From JBDTOX01 sp039933015 (GTDB lineage: Bacteria > Pseudomonadota > Gammaproteobacteria > Burkholderiales > Methylophilaceae): a stretch of DNA of 5,342 nt. Under the pieces are notes generated by a model. It saw only the letters and a program-made list of their open reading frames with translations. It did not search any database and was not told the origin of the DNA. The position numbers were made by a program, and so were the translations under genes. This document shows positions 1-5,100 of the stretch, piece by piece. The DNA lies in contig JBDTOX010000044.1 of assembly GCA_039933015.1 (NCBI GenBank), positions 1-5,342 of the forward strand, given 5' to 3'. Every line of letters begins with the position of its first letter. Within the stretch, counting starts at the first letter, position 1.

Positions 1-202
1 GAGAGAGTTGAGGACCGAAACCTGAACGACCGGGGCTCGTCGCGATCGGTACCGACATGGAACCGGTGCCCGTGACGGGGTTGGCGGCGAACTTCTCGCC
101 CATGCCGCGAATGGCACCTCCACCCTTGGGGAGCGAGATGGATGGCGCTGCCGGCTTCTGCTCACCGTCAGGTCGACTCGCTGCCTTCTCTGGTGAAACC
201 AT
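1..202 (-). CDS. SpvB/TcB-type insecticidal toxin complex protein, N-terminal fragment (runs off the left edge)
   Basis: This is the first 67 codons of a minus-strand gene whose remainder lies left of the window. After a short polar leader (MVSPEKAASRPDGEQKPAAP) comes the hallmark opening of the SpvB domain. Key pieces are SLPKGGGAIRGMGEKF (about residues 24-39), then ANPVTGTG and SVPIATSPGRSGFGPQLS. In this family the segment begins the beta-propeller/Rhs-like shell of TcB (TcdB/TcaC) proteins or the N-terminal domain of Salmonella SpvB. In Tc toxins that shell helps encapsulate a toxic C-terminal domain for injection by the TcA pore. The ATG at 202 is chosen because an in-frame TGA lies three codons upstream and a strong ribosome binding site precedes it. 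Codons are GC-rich, unlike the AT-rich fragment to the right. The family is clear; whether the full gene is a Tc component, a stand-alone SpvB-domain protein or a pseudogene cannot be seen. Confidence 0.85.
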   Translation of the reverse strand, partial: MVSPEKAASRPDGEQKPAAPSISLPKGGGAIRGMGEKFAANPVTGTGSMSVPIATSPGRSGFGPQLS

Positions 203-207
203 ATCTG

Positions 208-215
208 ATCACCTC
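208..215 (-). promoter_or_regulatory. Ribosome binding site of the toxin gene
   Basis: Read on the minus strand this is GAGGTGAT, a near-perfect Shine-Dalgarno sequence five bases before the ATG at 202. It fixes the start codon, because the reading frame is closed by TGA just upstream. Confidence 0.75.
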
Positions 216-263
216 ACCGCTGTTACCATTCTGCCCATGCGCGTATGTCGCGGGCAACTATCC

Positions 264-310
264 GCCGAACGTTTAAGTTCAGCGACTGCCCGCTGCAACG
301 CATTGTTAGC
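264..310 (-). repeat. attC-like folded site in the toxin leader
   Basis: On the minus strand this stretch runs GCTAAC - AATGC - GTTGCAGCG - short loop - CGCTGAAC - TTAAA - CGTTCGGC. This is the order of parts in an integron attC site: R'' AAC core, spacer, L'', loop, L', spacer, R' GTT core. L'' and L' pair as GTTGCAGCG with CGCTGAAC, leaving one unpaired G, like the extrahelical base attC sites use for strand choice. Against it, the outer R boxes match consensus poorly beyond the AAC/GTT core, and 47 bp is shorter than usual attC sites. A competing stem exists (GCGGGCA at 250-256 with TGCCCGC at 287-293, inner arms 264-270 and 277-283). It may be a decayed attC or simply a leader hairpin. 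Confidence 0.3.
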
Positions 311-434
311 GTTGCCTTGCCGCCACCCGCATCACAAATACCCCCTGTCGCTATGCACCAATCGCATTTTTTGAATTAACTGTAATTTACAATGTAGAAA
401 GACACAAGCGCCATTTTCTCGACGTTTGTCTTAG
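311..434. other. Non-coding spacer between the toxin leader and the phosphoesterase fragment
   Basis: Together with the leader (203-310) this leaves about 230 bases without a supported gene. It should hold the minus-strand toxin promoter, but no convincing -35/-10 pair stands out. A small inverted repeat, TGTAA-T-TTACA, lies at 381-391 and could be an operator half-remnant or chance in AT-rich sequence. Base composition falls from GC-rich to AT-rich at about 365. Confidence 0.4.
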
Positions 435-830
435 CGCAAGAATAGAGCGGTAAAGCCAAAAGCCAGCCGAGTGTTGGACTTAACGGATGTGTATTGGATT
501 CATGGCAATCACGACGTTGATAAACACGAAAGCTACGACAATCTTTTCAAATCAGAGCTTGCGAATCGCAATTTGGACGGAAAGATTGTTGAAATTGATC
601 GAGTGAAAGTTGCTGGATTGGGTGGGGGTTTTAGAGAAAAGATTTGGTATCCCATGGCTTCAATGATTGATCCGATATATCAAAATTATGAAGAAGCTAT
701 TGATGTTATGCAGCGTACTGAGCAATACAAAAAAATGTACAACCCGGGCATCAGCGATGATGTATTGCTTGGAAAAGCACTGCTACACAAATCATCTATT
801 TTTTATGACACATACGAAGCATTTTATTAA
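435..830 (+). pseudogene. Metallophosphoesterase fragment lacking both ends
   Basis: The frame is open from 435, after a TAG at 432-434, to the TAA at 828-830. A GTG at 471 could start a 119-residue product. The text YWIHGNHD (504-515 encode GNHD) is the metal-binding GNHD motif of calcineurin-like phosphoesterases, followed by family-like VKVAGLGGGFREKIWYP. In that superfamily the two metal ions are held by an N-terminal D-x-H, a G-D, this GNHD and C-terminal histidines. Here everything before GNHD apart from about 11-23 codons is missing, and the frame ends at SIFYDTYEAFY, before the later H and GHxH motifs. The product therefore could not build the metal site. Codons are AT-rich, unlike both neighbours, which fits an imported gene whose ends were lost by rearrangement. 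No good Shine-Dalgarno precedes 471. Family assignment is confident; the substrate is unknown. Confidence 0.75.
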
Positions 831-848
831 ACGCTATATTACTTCTAT

Positions 849-869
849 TAATTATTGTTACAATAATTA
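849..869. promoter_or_regulatory. 21-bp perfect palindrome, probable operator of the umu operon
   Basis: Arms TAATTATTGT (849-858) and ACAATAATTA (860-869) are exact reverse complements around a single central T at 859. The site ends two bases before the ATG at 872, where a bound protein would block both transcription and translation start. A -10-like TACAAT (859-864) lies within the right half. No clear -35 is seen 17 bases upstream. No CTG-N10-CAG LexA box of the E. coli type is present here. Long perfect dyads just before a gene for a self-cleaving S24 protein commonly serve as autoregulatory operators, and the first gene of the operon encodes such a protein. Binding is inferred, not seen. 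Confidence 0.65.
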
Positions 870-871
870 TC

Positions 872-1480
872 ATGAATGATTCAGTAAAACAATACCGTAA
901 AAATCGCCCTGGCGCTGGCCGCAAGGTGGGCACTGGTAACTACGGCAGTCCGACAGAGGTGATCCGTATTCCATCCAGTCATAAAGCTGTCATTATCGAT
1001 TACCTGGAAACGGTAAAGCTCAAGAAGAATCAGCTGAAGCTGGATGAGCTGCCTCACATTCTCATCCCGTCTGACCAGCCATCCAAGCTCAAGCTTAATG
1101 TATATACCAGCAAGATCGCCGCAGGCCTGCCACAACCAGCAGATGACCATAGCGACGATTTCATGGACATTAATTCATTCCTGGTACAGGAGAAAGGTGA
1201 CACATTCATCGCGCCGGTCGCCAGCGACTCCCTTAAAGACCTCGGTATCGTCCGGAACCATTATGTCGTCATCAACAAAGCACTGCGGCCCAAGCAAGGC
1301 GATATCGTCGCCGCTATCGTTGATAACGGCTTCACCATCAAGGTCCTGTCCAGCACGCCTGATGGCAGGCCACTCCTCAAGAAAGCCAATCCGGATCCGG
1401 AATACCAGGATATCGAGATTAAGGAAGGCATGGACTTCGATATCTGGGGCGTGGTCACAGGAACGTTCGCACGACTTTGA
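872..1480 (+). CDS. UmuDAb-like self-cleaving S24 protein with N-terminal DNA-binding-like domain (LexA-type regulator)
   Basis: This 202-residue protein has two parts. Residues 8-50 carry RPGAGRKVGTGNYGSPTEV and then IRIPSSHK with a helix-like IIDYLETVK. That is a basic glycine-rich arm followed by a strand and helix resembling a ribbon-helix-helix start. Residues 75-202 are a LexA/UmuD S24 domain. The likely self-cleavage bond is A84-G85 in KIAAGLP. The catalytic serine is S120 in VASDSL (usually GDSM) and the lysine is K157 in GFTIKVLS. Length, layout and residue positions resemble Acinetobacter UmuDAb (203 aa, Ser119/Lys156, from memory), which represses DNA-damage genes until RecA-stimulated self-cleavage. 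Classic UmuD is only about 140 aa. The gene follows the 21-bp palindrome with no Shine-Dalgarno before its ATG, so the message may be leaderless. It precedes umuD by one base. It is probably the operon's own repressor, or less likely a second UmuD-type polymerase partner. Confidence 0.8.
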   Translation: MNDSVKQYRKNRPGAGRKVGTGNYGSPTEVIRIPSSHKAVIIDYLETVKLKKNQLKLDELPHILIPSDQPSKLKLNVYTSKIAAGLPQPADDHSDDFMDINSFLVQEKGDTFIAPVASDSLKDLGIVRNHYVVINKALRPKQGDIVAAIVDNGFTIKVLSSTPDGRPLLKKANPDPEYQDIEIKEGMDFDIWGVVTGTFARL

Positions 1481-1481
1481 T

Positions 1482-1931
1482 ATGGCTCTCACCACCTTCG
1501 GAATCTTTACAGCTGCAAGCCTTGATCCTCCAGAACGGAAGCGCCCGCTATGGGATGCCAAGGTGTCTGCCGGCATGTCCAGGTTCCCTTCAGCCGCTCG
1601 TGATTATGAGCTTGAGGAACTGGACCTCAACAAGCGCTTTGTGACAAACCCGCCGGCCACCTTCTTTTTCACTGTGGAAGGCGATTCCATGATCGGGGCA
1701 GGCATCTTCCATGGCGACATGCTCATCGTGGATCGCTCGCTCAAGCCGAGGTCGTCCAATATCGTGCTGGCTGTCGCGGATGGGGGATTGGTAGTAAAGC
1801 GCCTGTATAAGCGCGGCAATGTGGTGAAACTGCTTTCAGAGAATCCCATATACCCGCCTATCACCTTCAGCGAAGGCCAGGAATTGATTGTTCAGGGCGT
1901 AGTGACCTATGTCATCCATCAGCCCAAATAA
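1482..1931 (+). CDS. umuD: UmuD, self-cleaving subunit of DNA polymerase V
   Basis: The product has 149 residues, close to the usual UmuD length of about 140. UmuD dimers are trimmed on RecA filaments to UmuD', which joins UmuC to form the translesion polymerase UmuD'2C. The cleavage bond is A30-G31 in VSAGMSRFPSAARDY, a typical UmuD hinge. The catalytic serine is S69 in VEGDSMIGAGI and the lysine is K106 in GGLVVKRLY. GDMLIVDRSL and the C-terminal VQGVVTYVIHQPK are also standard. The frame is open further upstream to 1044, but that part overlaps the previous gene out of frame. The ATG at 1482 gives the family-like N-terminus, starts one base after the previous stop (TGATATG) and suggests translational coupling. 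It overlaps umuC by 23 bases. All catalytic residues are present, so the gene appears functional. Confidence 0.95.
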   Translation: MALTTFGIFTAASLDPPERKRPLWDAKVSAGMSRFPSAARDYELEELDLNKRFVTNPPATFFFTVEGDSMIGAGIFHGDMLIVDRSLKPRSSNIVLAVADGGLVVKRLYKRGNVVKLLSENPIYPPITFSEGQELIVQGVVTYVIHQPK

Positions 1932-3201
1932 AAGCGTCTACGCGCTCTGTGACGCGAATAGCTTCTATGCTTCATGTGAACAGGTATTCCGCCCTGACCT
2001 TGATGGCAAGCCCATTGTCGTGCTCAGTAATAATGACGGTTGTGTCATTGCGCAGAGTAAGGAAGCCAAAGCCCAGCTTGATATCTATATGGCGCGGCCA
2101 TGGTTCGAGATTGAAGAGGATGCCAGGAAGCTTGGCGCCGTCGTGTTCTCTTCCAACTATGAGCTATATGCCAATATGAGTAACCGCTTCATGGCGACGC
2201 TCAGACAGTTCTCCCCCCGGCAGGAAGTGTATTCCATCGATGAATCCTTTCTGGATATGACGGGCATCAACAAGAACCTGGCTGAGTACGGCCAGGAGAT
2301 CAAAGACACGGTGAAGCAATGGACTGGGCTGCCGATTTGCGTCGGTTTCGGCCACAGCAAGACTCTGGCCAAACTGGCGAACCACTGCGCCAAGAAGCAG
2401 CCGGTATTCAAGGGCGTCTGCGACTTTACCAGCATAGGCGATGCAGACCGGGACGCCATATTTGAGCAGCTGCCGGTGTCGAAAGTATGGGGCATAGGCA
2501 GTCGGCTCGAAGCTAGTCTCAATCGCCTTGGAGTGCATGACGTATTACGACTTAAACATGCCAACCCAAAACGCATCCGTGATGAGTTCGGCGTAGTGCT
2601 GGAGCGCACCGTCAATGAGTTGAATGGGGAATCCTGGCTTGAGCTGGATGAAGTAACCGCCGAATCCAAGCAGGTCATGAGTTCACGCTCGTTCGGTGCC
2701 AGGGTCTCTGCTTTGCCGAACTTGCAGGAAGCCATCTCCTTCCACTGCAGCAATGCTGCAGAGCGGCTGCGCAAGCAGGGCTTATTCGCTAATGCCGTGT
2801 ACGTCTTCATCCAGAACAGCCCGTTTGACCAGGCGACCTATTATGGAGCAAGCCGGAGCGTGGCCCTTCCCTCGCCCACCGATTGCACACTGCAGATCAA
2901 CCAAGCTGCGCTTTGGCTTTTGAAACAGATCTACAGACCCGACGTGTACTACCAGAAGGCAGGCGTCATGCTGATGGAGCTGGTGCCGGAACAAGGACAG
3001 CAGACCGATATGTTCGGGTATTCGGATGGTGGTGTTAAGGCTAGTCGCTTGATGGGTGTATTGGATGGCCTCAACCAGAAATATGGGCGAGGCACGCTCA
3101 GGCTAGCCTCGGAAGGCATGGACAAAGCTTGGGTAATGCGCAGGAGCTTCAAGTCACCGAACTACACCGGCGACTGGAAGGAATTGCCAAGGGTTCGCTG
3201 A
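1909..3201 (+). CDS. umuC: UmuC, catalytic Y-family subunit of DNA polymerase V
   Basis: This 430-residue protein (E. coli UmuC has 422) copies damaged templates with low fidelity once joined to UmuD'. The palm begins with YALCDANSFYASCE, with metal-binding D15 and steric-gate Y20 by alignment to UmuC D6 and Y11. VVLSNNDGCVIAQSKEAK follows. The second acidic pair, D111-E112, lies in YSIDESFLDMTG. A helix-hairpin-helix-like segment follows at about 190-215 (VWGIGSRLEASLNRLGV), then the little-finger domain. QQTDMF at 364-369 resembles the sliding-clamp binding motif. The C-terminus AWVMRRSFKSPNYT...WKELP is the short domain typical of UmuC. The start inside the end of umuD and the stop overlapping the next ATG (TGATG) show tight operon packing. 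No frameshift or missing catalytic residue is seen. Confidence 0.96.
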   Translation: MSSISPNKSVYALCDANSFYASCEQVFRPDLDGKPIVVLSNNDGCVIAQSKEAKAQLDIYMARPWFEIEEDARKLGAVVFSSNYELYANMSNRFMATLRQFSPRQEVYSIDESFLDMTGINKNLAEYGQEIKDTVKQWTGLPICVGFGHSKTLAKLANHCAKKQPVFKGVCDFTSIGDADRDAIFEQLPVSKVWGIGSRLEASLNRLGVHDVLRLKHANPKRIRDEFGVVLERTVNELNGESWLELDEVTAESKQVMSSRSFGARVSALPNLQEAISFHCSNAAERLRKQGLFANAVYVFIQNSPFDQATYYGASRSVALPSPTDCTLQINQAALWLLKQIYRPDVYYQKAGVMLMELVPEQGQQTDMFGYSDGGVKASRLMGVLDGLNQKYGRGTLRLASEGMDKAWVMRRSFKSPNYTGDWKELPRVR

Positions 3202-3419
3202 TGTTACCAAACCGCTTCGTCTATCTCGATACAGAAGCCACCGGAACCTCGCCATCACATAGCCGCATCACCGATGTTGCGGTGATCTTGGCGGAAGGAG
3301 GCGAAGAAATCGATCGCTGGCAGACCTTGATCAATCCGGGGGTAGCGATCCCGCCCACGATCGTCAGGCTGACTGGGATCACCCCGCTCCAGCCACCAGC
3401 AAAAATTGTCAGGCTGTGA
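3201..3419 (+). pseudogene. DnaQ-type 3'-5' exonuclease, N-terminal remnant
   Basis: The ATG overlaps the umuC stop (TGATG), so this was the last gene of the umu operon and translationally coupled. The first ~60 residues match DEDDh exonucleases (DNA polymerase III epsilon fold). YLDTEATGTSPSHSRITDVA carries the Exo I D-x-E pair, followed by LINPGVAIPPTIVRLTGIT, the conserved lead-in to Exo II. Family similarity stops at LTGIT (about 3380), and an unrelated tail PLQPPAKIVRL runs to TGA. The Exo II and Exo III aspartates and the catalytic histidine are absent, so the 72-residue product cannot be an active exonuclease. The sequence resembles the longer DnaQ/GIY-YIG (Cho-like) proteins of betaproteobacteria, but that is inference from the first motif only. 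The break is a fusion to an McrB-like gene on the other strand. Confidence 0.8.
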
Positions 3420-3620
3420 ATCCTTATCAGGACAATATTGATTTAGCGTAAGTCCTTTTGGGTTCTCAACGGGATATTTCGCTTTAAAGACCTGATATTT
3501 CGCATCATTATTTGTGAGCTATTTATAGACGCTGTCTGAGTTTAAAAGCTTACCAAGTTTTTGAAAGAGATCAGACTCAAAGTTAAATGACATATATCTC
3601 CCAGAATTAAAATTACCCAT
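3387..3620 (-). pseudogene. McrB-like restriction protein, N-terminal remnant with in-frame amber stop
   Basis: On the minus strand one frame reads MSFNFESDLFQKLGKLL...SVYK, a TAG at 3519-3521, then LTNNDAKYQVFKAKYP...KGLTLNQY...DNFCWWLE. The part after the stop resembles the N-terminal module in front of some McrB-type GTPase/AAA restriction proteins (pattern YxxFKxKYPxE..LTLxxY...FCxWLE). The ATG at 3593 has a GGGAG Shine-Dalgarno in good spacing; an ATG at 3620 overlaps the stop of the preceding small ORF by eight bases. The first reading ends after 24 or 33 codons. Family-like sequence stops at E (3387), where reverse-strand exonuclease sequence begins. The gene is thus both nonsense-interrupted and truncated, lacking any AAA motor. 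It was probably the last gene of the DUF2726 cluster. The family call is from motif memory and needs a profile search. Confidence 0.6.
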
Positions 3621-3831
3621 AGACCTTTACTCTTATTGCCTCAGGCGCAGTCTTATGAATATATGCATCCGCCACAGACGAAAACTCTTCTTCATAGCCT
3701 ATCAACTTTTTGAGAGCCTCAACTACCAAAGCCTGGCGAACAGCTTTTATACATTGGGGATCTGCTGCTGATGAATAGTTGGCGATGTTTTCGCAAAACT
3801 TTTTCCAGGCGGGTATCTTCACTTTACGCAT
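3613..3831 (-). CDS. Small hypothetical protein (72 aa)
   Basis: I do not recognise this protein. It starts MRKVKIPAWKKFCENIANY and is helix-rich and basic at its N-terminus. Two cysteines lie at about 13 and 27, and the middle KAVRQALVVEALKKLIGYEEEF is probably an amphipathic helix. There is no signal peptide or membrane segment. An AGGA lies about ten bases before the ATG. It begins two bases after the stop of the preceding short frame and its own stop overlaps a possible start of the McrB-like remnant, so the four minus-strand frames look like one transcription unit. Being the smallest intact frame in a decayed stretch, it may be a real small gene or a fragment of a larger one. Confidence 0.5.
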   Translation of the reverse strand: MRKVKIPAWKKFCENIANYSSAADPQCIKAVRQALVVEALKKLIGYEEEFSSVADAYIHKTAPEAIRVKVYG

Positions 3832-3833
3832 TG

Positions 3834-4010
3834 CTATTTTCCTGTCCCGAGCTTCAGCATTTTTGCCAAGTCAACAAGTTCGTCGGTTCGTTCTTTGGTC
3901 ACCAGCTCCTGAACAATACGGGCCGCAAGCTCTTCCTGTTGCTTCAATTGTTCTGGCGTGAGCAACTGGCTATTTGCAGGTCCATTATCAAAACTAGGAT
4001 TCTGCCCCCG
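3834..4010 (-). CDS. Short frame downstream of the DUF2726 gene; separate small ORF or frameshifted C-terminal extension
   Basis: This frame is open for 58 codons and ends at the TAG at 3834-3836. It reads ...NPSFDNGPANSQLL, then TPEQLKQQEELAARIVQ and ...LVDLAKMLKLGTGK, with a charged helix typical of real coding sequence. It has no ATG before its last ten codons; the best alternative start is a TTG at 3965 without a Shine-Dalgarno. It overlaps the last codons of the 335-residue gene in the next frame. A run of five G on the minus strand (4005-4009) lies where the frames meet, and losing one G would join them into a protein of about 386 residues. It may therefore be a frameshifted tail, a coupled small gene with a non-ATG start, or a sequencing slip. 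Confidence 0.4.
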   Translation of the reverse strand, partial: RGQNPSFDNGPANSQLLTPEQLKQQEELAARIVQELVTKERTDELVDLAKMLKLGTGK

Positions 4011-5001
4011 TCAATTTCCCAGCATCCCACTCCAGTTCGAATTTTCTTCTAGCCCTCGCATAATCATTTCCACAAGTAACCAGGTTTCCTGAAGCGCGAC
4101 ACTCATCACTCTGCTTGTAATATCTATTCCAGGCCTGTTCCTTTAGTACGGCTTTATGCTTTTCTTCTTGTTGTTTCAGCAGGGCCTGCTCTTTTACAGC
4201 TAACTCACCCTGTTTCTGGCTGTCTTCCAGAGCTTTTTTCTGGGCAATCGTTTCAGCTATCTCTTTTTGTTGAACGGCTTGTTGCTGCTGGAAATTTTGA
4301 ATTAATCCTTGTGAAGGCAGGTTGACAATACTTTGCATGCCTCTCCCCAAACCCTTGAAAGCTGTATTGATAACAAGCAACATCCCTAACAAGAAAATTA
4401 GTCCTAAGAACACTTTTATCAATGGGCTTGGCGTATTTCTGCTCTTACTATCAAAGTAGGTTAACCGCGAATCCGCTATCCAAGGTGCGGGTGATTGAGT
4501 CTTGTTATCGCTGGAGTCTCTAACTAGTTGCCTGCGTATTTGCTCTGTTGAAGGCATTAGCGTGGCATGCCACCGAATCAAGGTAATGTCTGCTGCCTTG
4601 AGATTCTTGGTCTTTTTTTCATCGCGCTGTTCTGCATCAAGGCCGATATGGGATTTATCATCTAACTCGATGGCTGCAACTATGCTGAAGTCTTGACGAC
4701 ATATTAGATAATCAACGCTTTGCTGTGCAATCGGATTAAACCAGGAAAGATAGTCTTTCCGGCGTCGCGGAATATCGACACCGATGAATCTAGATAATTG
4801 GACTTGTGCTAGTACGATATATTCAGGGACTGCCTGAGCAAGTATTTGGTAAAAACCTGCCTCGGTATCGGTTAATGGCTTCTTGCTGAAATAGGGATTA
4901 ATTAGCGTATCAAGAGAGTTTGATGGTTGATGGTTATTGAGATAGAAGGCAGCAAATGCCAGCCCTACTATCAATAGAATTACTACGAGAAGAGCCGTCA
5001 T
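3994..5001 (-). CDS. Membrane-anchored DUF2726 protein with nuclease-like fold and coiled-coil tail
   Basis: The 335-residue product begins with a membrane segment (about 3-20, LLVVILLIVGLAFAAFY). Residues 40-160 match DUF2726: PLTDTEAGFYQIL, a QVQLSRFI strand, SVDYLIC, VAAIELDDKSH, then QRDEKKTKNLKAADITLIRW. The D97 ... E112-x-D114 arrangement resembles a PD-(D/E)XK nuclease core, but no activity is established for this family to my knowledge. A second membrane segment lies at about 193-213 (PLIKVFLGLIFLLGMLLVI). A Gln/Lys/Glu-rich coiled coil follows (about 235-290), and a C-terminal W-x-RYY...C301...C310GNDYARARRKFELEW ends the protein. The ATG at 5001 follows a G-rich GGGGGC, a modest ribosome site. 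It heads a minus-strand cluster that includes the McrB-like remnant, hinting at an accessory or defence setting. Confidence 0.8.
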   Translation of the reverse strand: MTALLVVILLIVGLAFAAFYLNNHQPSNSLDTLINPYFSKKPLTDTEAGFYQILAQAVPEYIVLAQVQLSRFIGVDIPRRRKDYLSWFNPIAQQSVDYLICRQDFSIVAAIELDDKSHIGLDAEQRDEKKTKNLKAADITLIRWHATLMPSTEQIRRQLVRDSSDNKTQSPAPWIADSRLTYFDSKSRNTPSPLIKVFLGLIFLLGMLLVINTAFKGLGRGMQSIVNLPSQGLIQNFQQQQAVQQKEIAETIAQKKALEDSQKQGELAVKEQALLKQQEEKHKAVLKEQAWNRYYKQSDECRASGNLVTCGNDYARARRKFELEWDAGKLTGAES

Positions 5002-5038
5002 ACTGCCCCCAATTTTTTTTGTTTATTTTTACTCGCTT

Positions 5039-5067
5039 ATTAAATAGATTCGCTGATTATGTGTCCA
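5039..5067 (-). promoter_or_regulatory. Sigma-70-like promoter of the DUF2726 gene
   Basis: Read on the minus strand: -35 TGGACA (5062-5067), a 17-base spacer, and -10 TTTAAT (5039-5044), about 37 bases before the ATG at 5001. Both boxes differ from consensus at one or two positions. A run of eight A follows in the leader. Confidence 0.4.
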
Positions 5068-5100
5068 GCTTGCTGTGCATAATAATCAAGTATATTTTGA

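Noticed and set aside
57..374. Plus-strand ORF of 105 codons
   Set aside because: It is antisense to the toxin start and its leader. The minus-strand frame has clear SpvB-family text and a strong ribosome site.
380..397. CTGTAATTTACA region as a LexA box
   Set aside because: The CTG is not followed by CAG at ten-base spacing, and the site is not clearly tied to a promoter.
667..879. 70-codon plus-strand ORF across the phosphoesterase end and operator
   Set aside because: It has no family-like text, runs through the palindrome and overlaps the phosphoesterase frame that carries GNHD.
1044..1481. Upstream extension of the umuD reading frame
   Set aside because: It overlaps the S24 regulator out of frame. 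The ATG at 1482 gives a normal UmuD N-terminus and length.
2157..2810. Long minus-strand ORFs inside umuC (also 2164-2538 and 2782-2994)
   Set aside because: They are shadow frames of an intact, conserved umuC with no protein-family features of their own.
3473..3503. Two copies of GATATTTCGC at 21-bp spacing, at first suspected as transposase-binding repeats of a transposon end
   Set aside because: On the minus strand both copies encode the AKY of AKYQVFKAKYP in the McrB-like remnant, so coding sequence explains them.
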